Source: Allobosea sp.
GTDB taxonomy: Bacteria; Pseudomonadota; Alphaproteobacteria; Rhizobiales; Beijerinckiaceae
Assembly: GCA_021732895.1 (NCBI GenBank)
Contig: JAKFWE010000133.1
Location: 1 to 8,505 of the forward strand
DNA: 8,505 bases
Direction: 5' to 3'
A program made the translations under genes and the position numbers. Positions 1 through 6,012 of the stretch are shown in pieces (within the stretch, counting starts at the first letter, position 1; each line of letters starts with the position of its first letter). Below the pieces are notes generated by a model. That model made no database searches. It saw only the letters and a list, made by a program, of their open reading frames with translations, and was not told the DNA's origin.

Positions 1-377
1 GTCTCCCGCACGGTGATAACCGGCCCGCCGACGCCGTCGGCAAGCTCCTGGATAAGGACCGTGTCGGCGCCGCCGGGCAGGGGCGCTCCGGTGAAGATGC
101 GCACGGCCTCGCCGGGGCCGACGGAGCCGGCGAAGGAGCGGCCGGCCGCCGATTCGCCGATCACCCGCAGCGTCGCTCCGGCGACGAGATCGTCGGCGCG
201 GGCGGCGTAGCCGTCCATGGCGGAATTGGCGAAGGGCGGCTGCGTGCGCAGGGCGGCGACCGCGCGCGCCAGCACCCGCCCAGCGCAGACCGAGAGCGGC
301 AAGGTCTCCTCTCGCGTGACGTCGGGGACGCTGGCGAGCAGCGCGTCGAGCGCGACGGGAACCGGCGTCAGGCTCAT
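1..377 (-). CDS. moeA: Molybdopterin molybdenumtransferase MoeA, N-terminal part (runs off the left edge)
   Basis: MoeA inserts molybdate into adenylylated molybdopterin in the last step of molybdenum cofactor synthesis, in the cytoplasm. Only the first 125 codons are in the window. The sequence shows the family's N-terminal signature PPFANSAMDGYA at residues 48-58 and the FTGAPLPGGADTV stretch at about 95-107, both characteristic of MoeA. The ATG at 377-375 overlaps the moaC stop codon in an ATGA junction, and a GAGGTGGAG ribosome-binding site lies 8 nt upstream inside the end of moaC, which fixes the start. It is the last visible gene of the trpGDC-moaC run. In many Hyphomicrobiales lexA comes next, but that lies outside this window. 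The visible part has no lesion. Family assignment is secure; integrity of the rest cannot be judged. Confidence 0.95.
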   Translation of the reverse strand, partial: MSLTPVPVALDALLASVPDVTREETLPLSVCAGRVLARAVAALRTQPPFANSAMDGYAARADDLVAGATLRVIGESAAGRSFAGSVGPGEAVRIFTGAPLPGGADTVLIQELADGVGGPVITVRE

Positions 378-859
378 CGCGACGGCTCCACCTCGTGAAG
401 TCCGGATTTGCCGCCGGATTTATGGACGACGCGAACGCCCTCGACGACCATGCCGCGATCGACCGCCTTGACCATGTCGTAGACCGTGAGACAGGCCACC
501 GACACCGCCGTCAGTGCCTCCATCTCGACGCCGGTCTGGCCTGACATCCTGACTTCTGCGCGCACCCGCACGCCCGGCAGCGCTTCGTCGAGCACGAGAT
601 CGACTGCGATCTTGCTGATCAGCAAGGGGTGGCACAGCGGAATCAGCTCGTGCGTGCGCTTGGCCGCCATGATGCCGGCCAGCCGCGCCGCGCCCAGCAC
701 GTCGCCCTTCTTCGCGTCGCCGGCGCGCACGATCGCCAGCGTCTCCGCCTGCATCACGACGCGGCCCTCGGCGATGGCGACGCGTGCAGTCGCAGCCTTG
801 TCGCCGACGTCGACCATGTGGGCCTGGCCCTGCGCGTCGAGATGGCTGAGCCGGCTCAT
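374..859 (-). CDS. moaC: Cyclic pyranopterin monophosphate synthase MoaC
   Basis: MoaC converts the MoaA product (3',8-cyclo-GTP) to cyclic pyranopterin monophosphate, an early step of molybdenum cofactor synthesis. The protein is 161 residues, the normal family length. It has KKGDVLGAARLAGIMAAKRT (50-69), the LIPLCHPL block with His77, and YDMVKAVDR near 127-135. Asp128 and Lys131, and also Lys51, match the catalytic residues known from E. coli MoaC at the same numbers. The C-terminal HKSGGKSG motif is present. The ATG at 859-857 overlaps the trpC stop by 4 bp (ATGA). The same frame stays open upstream into trpC, but the 859 start matches the family length and the overlap. There is no strong Shine-Dalgarno, so translation is probably coupled to trpC. 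A cofactor gene inside a trp operon is a known alphaproteobacterial arrangement. Confidence 0.97.
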   Translation of the reverse strand: MSRLSHLDAQGQAHMVDVGDKAATARVAIAEGRVVMQAETLAIVRAGDAKKGDVLGAARLAGIMAAKRTHELIPLCHPLLISKIAVDLVLDEALPGVRVRAEVRMSGQTGVEMEALTAVSVACLTVYDMVKAVDRGMVVEGVRVVHKSGGKSGLHEVEPSR

Positions 860-1668
860 GAAACAATCTCGCAGGGAGAACCGGTGAGCAGCGCACGCGT
901 CGCGGCGGCGACGTCGGCCTGGCGCATCAGGCTCTCGCCGACCAGAAAGGTGTCTATCCCGCAGCGCCGCAGCCGCATGACGTCGGCATGATCGGCGATG
1001 CCGCTCTCGCCGACCAGCAGCCACCCCGCCGGAACACGCGCTGCGAGCCGCTCGCTGACCGCGAGATCGACGGAAAAGCTGCGCAGGTCGCGGTTGTTGA
1101 CGCCGAGCAGCCGGCTCTCCAGCCGCAGCGCGCGATCCAGTTCGGCCTCGTCATGGACCTCGACCAGCACGTCCATGCCGAGTTCGCGCGCGGCGCCGTC
1201 GAGCGACCGCGCGGTGGCGTCGTCGACGCCCGCCATGATGATCAGGATGCAGTCGGCGCCCCAGGCCCGCGCCTCGAAGACCTGATAGGGCTCGTAGAGG
1301 AAATCCTTGCGGAGAACCGGCAATCCGGCCGCCTCGCGGGCCTGGCCCAGAAATTCCGGCCGGCCCTGGAACGAGGGCGCGTCGGTCAGCACCGAAAGAC
1401 AGGCCGCGCCGCCTTCGGCGTAGGCTCGGGCCAGCGCAGGCGGGTCGAAATCGGCGCGGATCAGGCCCTTCGACGGGCTCGCCTTCTTGATTTCGGCGAT
1501 CAGCGCCGGACGACCGGCGGCGTGCCGCGCCTTCAAAGCCTGGACGAAGCCGCGCGCTGGCGGCGCGGCGAGCGCCCGCCGTTCGATCTCGGCCTGCGGC
1601 ACGGAGGCCTTCGCGACCGCGATCTCAGCGCGCTTGTAGCTCTCGATCCGGGCGAGGATGTCGCTCAT
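856..1668 (-). CDS. trpC: Indole-3-glycerol phosphate synthase TrpC
   Basis: TrpC closes the indole ring, converting carboxyphenylaminodeoxyribulose phosphate to indole-3-glycerol phosphate in tryptophan synthesis. The 270-residue protein is the usual length of a single-function TrpC, with no fused TrpF. It shows the (beta/alpha)8-barrel active-site signatures: EIKKASPSKG (59-68), LRKDF (119-123) with the general-acid lysine Lys121, VEVH with Glu170, GVNNRDL with Asn191, and GESGI with Glu221 and Ser222. The start at 1668 follows the trpD stop by 7 bp, with TGAGG about 5 nt upstream inside the end of trpD. The frame is open further upstream within trpD, but only the 1668 start gives the family N-terminus. 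The gene is complete, so loss of trpD function would not be explained by general decay of the operon. Confidence 0.97.
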   Translation of the reverse strand: MSDILARIESYKRAEIAVAKASVPQAEIERRALAAPPARGFVQALKARHAAGRPALIAEIKKASPSKGLIRADFDPPALARAYAEGGAACLSVLTDAPSFQGRPEFLGQAREAAGLPVLRKDFLYEPYQVFEARAWGADCILIIMAGVDDATARSLDGAARELGMDVLVEVHDEAELDRALRLESRLLGVNNRDLRSFSVDLAVSERLAARVPAGWLLVGESGIADHADVMRLRRCGIDTFLVGESLMRQADVAAATRALLTGSPCEIVS

Positions 1669-1675
1669 GCCGGCC

Positions 1676-2689
1676 TCAGGCGTTGGAGCAGGCGATGAGA
1701 GCGGCAAGCGTCGCCTTCGCCTTGCCGCTGTCGAGCGCCTCGGTCGCCTGGCGCAGGCCGTCGCGCAGGTCGCCGGCGCGACCCGCGACGAGCAGCGCCG
1801 CCGCCGCGTTGAAGGCGGCGATGTCACGGAACGGCGTCTTCTGGCCGTCGAGCACGTCGCGCAGGGCCGCCGCGTTCTGCGCCGGCTCGCCGCCGCGCAG
1901 GTCCTCGGGCCGGGCGCGCGCCAGGCCGACATCCTCGGGAGCGATGGTCAGGCTCTCGATCCGGCCATGGTCCAGAGACACCACCTTCGTCGGACCGGTC
2001 GTGGTGATCTCGTCGAGCCCGTCGGAGCCGTGCACGGCCCAGATCCGGGTCGAGCCGAGCTGATCGAGCACCCGCACCATCGGCTCCAGCCAGGTTTCCG
2101 AGAAAGCGCCGATGAGCTGCGTCCTGACGCCGGCGGGGTTCGACAGCGGTCCGAGCAGGTTGAAGATCGTGCGGGTGCCGAGTTCGGTGCGCACCGGCGC
2201 GACGTGGCGCATCGAGGCGTGGTGGGTCGGCGCGAACATGAAGCCGACGCCGGCCCGCGCGATGCAGCGCGCCGTCGCCGCCGGGTCGAGACCGACCTTG
2301 ACGCCGAGCGCCGTCAGCACGTCTGCCGCGCCGGAGCGCGAGGAGGCGGCGCGGTTGCCGTGCTTGGCGACAGCCGCGCCGCAGGCGGCTGCGATGATCG
2401 CCGCCAGCGTTGAGACATTGTAGGAGCCCGACTAATCCCCGCCGGTGCCTACGATGTCGATCGCGTCGTCGGGGGCCTGCACGGTCAGCATCTTGCCGCG
2501 CATCGCGCCGACGGCGCCGGCGATCTCCTCGGTGGTCTCGCCGCGGACGCGCAGCGCCATGAGAAAGGCGGCCGCCTGCGCGTTGGTGACGCCGCCCGCG
2601 AGCATCGTGTCGAAGGCGTCGCGCGCCTCGTCGCGCGACAGCGTGGCGCCGGTGGCGACCTTGGCGAGGAAGGGTTTGAAATCGTCCAT
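1676..2689 (-). pseudogene. trpD: Anthranilate phosphoribosyltransferase TrpD, interrupted by an in-frame amber codon
   Basis: TrpD transfers phosphoribosyl from PRPP to anthranilate, the second committed step to tryptophan. Read through position 2434, the frame gives 337 codons, the normal family length. The N-terminal helical part (residues 1-80) ends in DIVGTGGD (78-85), the PRPP-binding loop; codon 86 is TAG, and the frame resumes with SGSYNVSTLAA, KHGNRAASSRSG and the complete C-terminal domain, including NLLGPLSNPA. No frameshift, deletion or second stop is visible. As read, translation gives an 85-residue fragment lacking the catalytic core. A downstream restart at the GTG around 2320 would lack the PRPP loop and would not be active. 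It sits 17 bp after trpG and 7 bp before trpC. Three explanations are open: a recent nonsense mutation, a base-call or assembly error, or (unlikely) stop suppression. The family assignment itself is certain. Confidence 0.9.
2432..2434 (-). other. In-frame TAG (amber) codon within trpD
   Basis: On the minus strand the codons read GGC GGG GAT TAG TCG GGC TCC TAC AAT, giving G-G-D-stop-S-G-S-Y-N. The reading frame is unchanged on both sides, so this is a pure substitution and not an indel. Among single-base ancestors of TAG, TCG (serine) would fit this variable position of the glycine-rich PRPP loop best, but this is inference. Confidence 0.97.
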
Positions 2690-2706
2690 GTCAGATCAGG
2701 CGGGCG

Positions 2707-3336
2707 TCATCGGAGCGGCATCGTCCATTCGGGTGGCGTCGGCGCCTGCTGCTTTTGCGACCAACGCCGCGCCAGGTCCAGAAAATTGCGCAGGATCGTC
2801 GCGCCATGCTCGGAGGCGATGCTCTCGGGGTGGAACTGCACGCCATGCACCGGGAGACCGCGATGGGACAGCGCCATGATCAGCCCGTCCTCGCTGGTCG
2901 CCTCGATGTCGAGCTCGGGCGGGCAGCTCTCGCAGGCGACGATCAGCGAATGGTAGCGCGTCGCCTGCAACGGGCCGTTGACGCCGTGGAACAGGCCCCG
3001 CGCGTGATGCCGTATCGTCGAGACCTTGCCGTGCATCGGCAGCGGCGCGCGCACCACCTCGCCGCCGAAAGCCTGGCCGATCGCCTGCAATCCGAGGCAG
3101 ACGCCGAAGATCGGGGTTCGGCCCGCGCCCTCGCGGACAAGATCGAGACAGATGCCCGCCTCGTTGGGCGTGCACGGGCCGGGTGAGAGCACGATCGCGT
3201 CGTGGCCTCCCGCCAGCGCCTGATCGACGGTCAGCGCGTCGTTGCGGACGACCTCGACCTCGGCCCCGAGGGCGCCGATCAGGTGGACCAGATTCCAGGT
3301 GAAGCTGTCGTAATTGTCGATCAGCAGGATGCGCAT
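2707..3336 (-). CDS. trpG: Anthranilate synthase component II (glutamine amidotransferase) TrpG
   Basis: TrpG is the glutaminase subunit that supplies ammonia to TrpE for making anthranilate from chorismate. TrpE is not in this window. The 209-residue protein is a class I amidotransferase. It begins MRILLIDNYDSFTWNLVHL, has the oxyanion-hole stretch LSPGPCTP (50-57), the nucleophile Cys80 in GVCLGLQ, and the GVQFHPES block with His169 and Glu171 completing the triad. The frame is open upstream to an ATG at 3411, which would add 25 residues (including HDLSPGI/RDLSLEL, the translation of a 21-bp DNA repeat). The start at 3336 is preferred because it matches the family N-terminus exactly, although neither start has a clear Shine-Dalgarno. 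It is the first gene of the leftward operon. The C-terminal tail after residue 190 is low-complexity and typical for the group. A fused PabA/TrpG role in folate synthesis is possible and not separable by sequence. Confidence 0.95.
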   Translation of the reverse strand: MRILLIDNYDSFTWNLVHLIGALGAEVEVVRNDALTVDQALAGGHDAIVLSPGPCTPNEAGICLDLVREGAGRTPIFGVCLGLQAIGQAFGGEVVRAPLPMHGKVSTIRHHARGLFHGVNGPLQATRYHSLIVACESCPPELDIEATSEDGLIMALSHRGLPVHGVQFHPESIASEHGATILRNFLDLARRWSQKQQAPTPPEWTMPLR

Positions 3337-3359
3337 GGGCGGCGACGCGATGAGCTCGA

Positions 3360-3391
3360 GCGAAAGATCACGGATTCCGGGCGAAAGATCA
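3360..3391. repeat. Two 11-bp direct repeats, 21 bp apart, upstream of trpG
   Basis: GCGAAAGATCA occurs at 3360-3370 and again, identical, at 3381-3391. The 21-bp spacing is two turns of the helix, so both copies face the same side of the DNA. They lie 24-55 bp upstream of the trpG ATG, a position suited to a tandem operator. If the longer trpG start at 3411 were used, the same bases would encode a 7-residue repeat instead (HDLSPGI, RDLSLEL). Regulation is inference; the repeat itself is certain. Confidence 0.6.
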
Positions 3392-3474
3392 TGAGTTTGG
3401 CGCAGGTTCATGCACGCTGCGGGGCAGGGCGGTCAAGTTTGGCCAGTCGCAGGCGGCGGGTGGCGCCCGGCGCA

Positions 3475-3491
3475 TGCGCATGGTATGCGCA
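3475..3491. repeat. Perfect 7+7 bp inverted repeat with 3-nt spacer
   Basis: TGCGCAT (3475-3481), GGT, then ATGCGCA (3485-3491) form a perfect dyad in the middle of the divergent region, 84 bp before the secG ATG and about 140 bp from trpG. The size and symmetry suit a dimeric regulator site, but no T-tract follows in either direction, so it is not a terminator. No regulator can be named. Confidence 0.5.
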
Positions 3492-3499
3492 CGCCTCGT

Positions 3500-3547
3500 T
3501 TCGCCGCCGAGGGCGAACCGGACCGGCGGTGGGCCCTTGGCGGCGAA
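3500..3547 (+). promoter_or_regulatory. 15-bp stem-loop with a competing smaller hairpin, upstream of secG
   Basis: Bases 3500-3514 pair with 3533-3547 to form a 15-bp stem with one G-U wobble (3509/3538), around an 18-nt loop. The first six bases of the same left arm, TTCGCC (3500-3505), can instead pair with GGCGAA at 3512-3517 in a 6-bp hairpin, so the two structures exclude each other. It ends 27 bp before the secG start. No T-rich tail follows on either strand, so a simple intrinsic terminator is unlikely. It could be a folded 5' leader of secG, or an extragenic palindromic repeat. The pairing is plain in the sequence; the role is unknown. Confidence 0.5.
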
Positions 3548-3574
3548 CCGCGCCATAGCCATCTCCGTGAGACC

Positions 3575-3985
3575 ATGCAGAACGTCCTGATCGTCATCCA
3601 TCTCATCATCGTCATCGCGCTGGTCGGCGTCGTGCTCCTGCAGCGCTCCGAAGGCGGCGGGCTCGGCATGGGCTCGGGCGGCGGCGGCGCCGGCGGCTTC
3701 ATGACCGGTCGCGGACAGGCCAACGCCCTGACGCGTGCGACCGCGATCCTGGCGGGCTGCTTCTTCCTGACCTCGGTCGCCCTGGCGATCCTCGCCAATC
3801 AGGGCCGGGTCCAGCGCTCGATCATCGACGGCGCGCCGAACGCCGGCGCGCCCGCCGCGCCGACCGGGCCGAGCGCGCCCAACGCGCCGGCGCAAGGCGG
3901 CGTGCTCGATCAGTTGCGCCAGTTGCAGAACCAGGGCCAGGGCGGCGCGCAGCCGCCGTCGCCCCCGGCGGCGCCGGCGCAGTGA
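3575..3985 (+). CDS. secG: Protein translocase subunit SecG
   Basis: SecG is the small accessory subunit of the SecYEG channel in the inner membrane and aids SecA-driven protein export. The 136-residue protein has two membrane segments, about 3-22 and 53-75. Between them is the conserved cytoplasmic loop with LLQRSEGGGLGMGSGGG (21-37) and a Gly-rich stretch, and the second segment begins with the family's LTRATAILA motif. After residue 80 comes a Pro/Ala/Gln/Gly-rich, probably disordered tail, common in alphaproteobacterial SecG. The frame is open upstream to 3410, but the ATG at 3575 gives the family N-terminus directly before the first membrane segment; the extra 55 codons are repeat-like intergenic sequence. 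Ribosome binding is weak (GTGAG). pyrG follows in the same direction after 263 bp that contain a terminator-like hairpin and tandem repeats, so the two may be separate transcripts. Confidence 0.95.
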   Translation: MQNVLIVIHLIIVIALVGVVLLQRSEGGGLGMGSGGGGAGGFMTGRGQANALTRATAILAGCFFLTSVALAILANQGRVQRSIIDGAPNAGAPAAPTGPSAPNAPAQGGVLDQLRQLQNQGQGGAQPPSPPAAPAQ

Positions 3986-3997
3986 GGATGACAGGGC

Positions 3998-4026
3998 AGG
4001 GGCCGGGAAACCGGCCCTTCTCTTTT
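3998..4026 (+). terminator. Probable Rho-independent terminator after secG
   Basis: Starting 12 nt after the secG stop, bases 3998-4006 pair with 4011-4019 (seven G-C pairs, one G-U, one A-T) around a GAAA tetraloop, followed by CTCTTTT. A strong GC stem with a pyrimidine/T-rich tail fits an intrinsic terminator. The tail is interrupted by C and not pure T, so efficiency is uncertain. It is also the first unit of the 36-bp tandem repeat. Confidence 0.6.
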
Positions 4027-4130
4027 GACCGAGGTGCGCCGGGAAACCGGCCCTTCTCTTTTGACCGAGGTGCGCCGGGAAACCGGCCCTTCTCTTTTGG
4101 AGGAGGCGCGCCGGGAAACCGGTCTCGCTC
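4005..4130. repeat. 36-bp tandem repeat with a GC hairpin in each unit
   Basis: The period is exactly 36 bp. Units at 4005-4040 and 4041-4076 are identical; the unit at 4077-4112 differs at four bases; a degenerate partial unit follows from 4113. Every unit contains CCGG-GAAA-CCGG (a 5-bp GCCGG/CCGGC stem and GNRA loop in the second and third). The first three units then carry CCTTCTCTTTT. The third unit holds a GGAGGAGG run but no start codon follows it. Because 36 is a multiple of three, the array keeps several frames open on both strands (for example GNRPFSFDRGAP repeated), which creates false genes. There are no unique spacers, so this is not a CRISPR array. It may be a duplicated terminator or a small intergenic repeat family. 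Confidence 0.9.
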
Positions 4131-4210
4131 TCTGGCGACCGGCGCGCGGCGGCCATCTCCGCTGCGTTGTGGACAAGCGCCGGCGGCAGGGCGGGCCTGC
4201 GCCGTCGGGC

Positions 4211-4239
4211 TTAGCGAATCGGACAGGCGGAGCTAAAGG
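4211..4239 (+). promoter_or_regulatory. Small stem-loop and ribosome-binding site before pyrG
   Basis: TTAGC (4211-4215) can pair with GCTAA (4232-4236) around a 16-nt loop. The loop's GAATCGGACAGGCGG resembles, at 13 of 15 positions, the loop of the stem upstream of secG. The right arm runs directly into AAAGG (4235-4239), the likely Shine-Dalgarno, 9 nt before the pyrG ATG, so folding could partly hide it. The 5-bp stem is weak on its own. Confidence 0.4.
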
Positions 4240-4248
4240 TCGTCTCCC

Positions 4249-5877
4249 ATGACGCGGTATGTTTTCATCACCGGCGGCGTGGTGTCCTCGCTCGGCAAAG
4301 GCCTTGCGTCGGCGGCTCTCGCGGCCCTCCTGCAGGCTCGTGGACACACGGTGCGCCTGCGCAAGCTCGACCCCTATCTCAACGTCGATCCGGGCACGAT
4401 GAGCCCCTATCAGCACGGCGAGGTCTTCGTCACCGACGACGGGGCGGAGACCGATCTCGACCTCGGCCATTACGAGCGCTTCACCGGCCGCCCGTGCAAC
4501 CGCGGCGACAACATCACCACCGGCCGCATCTACATGGACATTCTGACCAAGGAGCGGCGCGGCGACTATCTCGGCGCGACGATCCAGGTGGTGCCGCATG
4601 TCACCAACGCCATCAAGGAATTCATCCTCGACGGCAACGACGGCTACGATTTCGTGCTGATGGAGATCGGCGGCACGGTCGGCGACATCGAAAGCCTGCC
4701 GTTCCTCGAAGCCATCCGGCAGGTCAACCAGCAGTTGCCGCGCGGCCAGTGCATCTTCGTCCACCTGACGCTGCTGCCCTACATCCCGACCGCCGGCGAG
4801 CTCAAGACCAAGCCGACGCAGCATTCCGTGGCCGAGCTGCGCTCGATCGGCATCCAGCCCGACATCCTGCTCTGCCGCACGGATCGCGAAATCCCGCGCG
4901 AGGAGCGGCGCAAGCTCGCCCTCTTCTGCAATGTCCGCGAGACCGCCGTGATCGAGGCGCGCGACGCGGCGTCGATCTACGACGTGCCGCTCTCCTATCA
5001 CGCCGAGGGGCTGGACAACGAGGTGCTCGCCGCCTTCGGCATGGATGCCTCGGCCGAGCCTGACCTGTCGGAGTGGCGGCGCATCTCGGAGCGCGTGAAA
5101 AGCCCCGAAGGCGAGGTCACCATCGCGATCGTCGGCAAATACACCGGCATGAAGGACGCCTACAAATCCCTGATCGAGGCCCTGACCCATGGCGGCATCG
5201 CCAACCGGGTCAAGGTCAATCTCGACTGGATCGAGTCGGAGGTGTTCGAGAAGGAGGACCCGGCGCCCTTCCTCGAGCATGTCCACGGCATTCTCGTGCC
5301 GGGCGGCTTCGGCCATCGCGGGGCCGAGGGCAAGATCAGGGCCGCGACCTTCGCAAGGCAGCGCCGGGTGCCCTATTTCGGCATCTGCTTCGGCATGCAG
5401 ATGGCGGTGATCGAGGCGGCGCGTTCGCTGGCCGGCATTTCCGAGGCCAACTCGACGGAGTTCGGCGCGACGGCGGAGCCCGTCGTCGGTCTGATGACGG
5501 AGTGGATGCGCGGCAACGAGCTGGAGACGCGCGCGGCCGGCGGCGATCTCGGCGGCTCGATGCGGCTCGGCGCCTACGCCTCGACGCTGGCCACGGGCTC
5601 CAAGATCGCCGCGATCTACGGCGCGACCGAGATCTCCGAGCGCCACCGCCACCGCTACGAGGTCAACATGGGCTATCGCGAGCGGCTGGAGGCGCAGGGC
5701 ATGTCGTTCTGTGGCGTCTCGCCGGACGGTCTCCTGCCAGAGACGATCGAGTACCCCGACCATCCCTGGTTCATCGGCGTGCAGTACCATCCCGAGCTGA
5801 AATCGCGCCCCTTCGAGCCGCATCCGCTCTTCGCCAGCTTCGTCGAGGCGGCGCTGGTGCAGAGCCGGCTGGTGTAG
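4249..5877 (+). CDS. pyrG: CTP synthase PyrG
   Basis: PyrG makes CTP from UTP, ATP and glutamine, the last step of pyrimidine nucleotide synthesis. The 542-residue protein is the normal length. The N-terminal synthase domain (1 to about 270) starts MTRYVFITGGVVSSLGKG with the P-loop Lys17, followed by the LDPYLNVDPGTMSPYQHGEV block (40-59), the MEIGGTVGDIES motif (138-149) and KTKPTQHS (187-194). The C-terminal amidotransferase domain (about 290-542) has the nucleophile Cys380 in GICFGMQ and the GVQYHPE block with His514 and Glu516; the family's NSTEFG (401-406) is present. Nothing is missing. The start is fixed by the conserved N-terminus and AAAGG 9 nt upstream. It lies downstream of secG in the same direction, a common pairing in Hyphomicrobiales. 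The long open frame on the opposite strand is a shadow. Confidence 0.98.
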   Translation: MTRYVFITGGVVSSLGKGLASAALAALLQARGHTVRLRKLDPYLNVDPGTMSPYQHGEVFVTDDGAETDLDLGHYERFTGRPCNRGDNITTGRIYMDILTKERRGDYLGATIQVVPHVTNAIKEFILDGNDGYDFVLMEIGGTVGDIESLPFLEAIRQVNQQLPRGQCIFVHLTLLPYIPTAGELKTKPTQHSVAELRSIGIQPDILLCRTDREIPREERRKLALFCNVRETAVIEARDAASIYDVPLSYHAEGLDNEVLAAFGMDASAEPDLSEWRRISERVKSPEGEVTIAIVGKYTGMKDAYKSLIEALTHGGIANRVKVNLDWIESEVFEKEDPAPFLEHVHGILVPGGFGHRGAEGKIRAATFARQRRVPYFGICFGMQMAVIEAARSLAGISEANSTEFGATAEPVVGLMTEWMRGNELETRAAGGDLGGSMRLGAYASTLATGSKIAAIYGATEISERHRHRYEVNMGYRERLEAQGMSFCGVSPDGLLPETIEYPDHPWFIGVQYHPELKSRPFEPHPLFASFVEAALVQSRLV

Positions 5878-6012
5878 CGACCGGCTCCAGGCGGGAGACC
5901 GGGTGGGGAACCCTTCCGCCCCGTGGGAGAGGCGAAGAACGCGCCACTGGCGCGACTCCGTTTCCGACGTATAGTGAGGCGTCGATCCTTTGGCGGCTTG
6001 GGGGCAAGCGGC
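5878..6012 (+). promoter_or_regulatory. pyrG to DUF350 intergenic region with possible promoter
   Basis: The 135 bp after pyrG begin with G/C-rich sequence containing an imperfect hairpin (GGGGAA-CCC-TTCCGCC, about 5905-5922) without a T-tract, so a terminator is doubtful. TATAGT at 5970-5975 is a good -10 candidate, but the -35 17 nt upstream (CTGGCG) is poor. A GGGGG run (6000-6004) lies 8 nt before the ATG at 6013 and can serve as ribosome-binding site. The three genes that follow probably start their own transcript here. Confidence 0.35.

Larger units (their letters stand above)
3337..3574. promoter_or_regulatory. Divergent intergenic region between trpG and secG
   Basis: These 238 bp must hold the promoters for both the leftward trpGDC-moaC-moeA operon and rightward secG. 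A minus-strand TTGACC (3431-3436) is followed 18 nt later by the poor -10 candidate CATGAA, so a trp promoter there is only a suggestion. No convincing -10/-35 pair was found for secG. I found no Trp-rich leader peptide with an attenuator; one short minus-strand frame has a single Trp codon. The region holds three structures listed separately: a direct repeat next to trpG, a 7+7 bp inverted repeat, and a long stem-loop next to secG. Confidence 0.5.

Noticed and set aside
988..1698. 236-codon plus-strand open frame opposite trpC
   Set aside because: It lies entirely opposite trpC, which has all active-site motifs; the product has no recognisable features.
2432..2434. Pyrrolysine or programmed recoding at the trpD TAG
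   Set aside because: Nothing in the window supports recoding, the family has no reason for an unusual residue here, and pyrrolysine use is not expected in this group. Mutation or sequence error is simpler.
3337..3480. Trp attenuator with leader peptide upstream of trpG
   Set aside because: No short frame with clustered Trp codons and no terminator with a T-tract was found on the minus strand before trpG.
4005..4130. CRISPR array
   Set aside because: The units are contiguous with no unique spacers, there are only about three and a half copies, and no cas gene is nearby.
3982..4236. 84-codon plus-strand open frame overlapping the secG stop, with GNRPFSFDRGAP repeats
   Set aside because: Its openness comes from a 36-bp repeat being a multiple of three; the opposite strand and other frames are equally open, and there is no family match.
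5905..5922. Rho-independent terminator after pyrG
   Set aside because: The hairpin is imperfect with a bulge and has no T-rich tail, so it is mentioned only in the intergenic entry.
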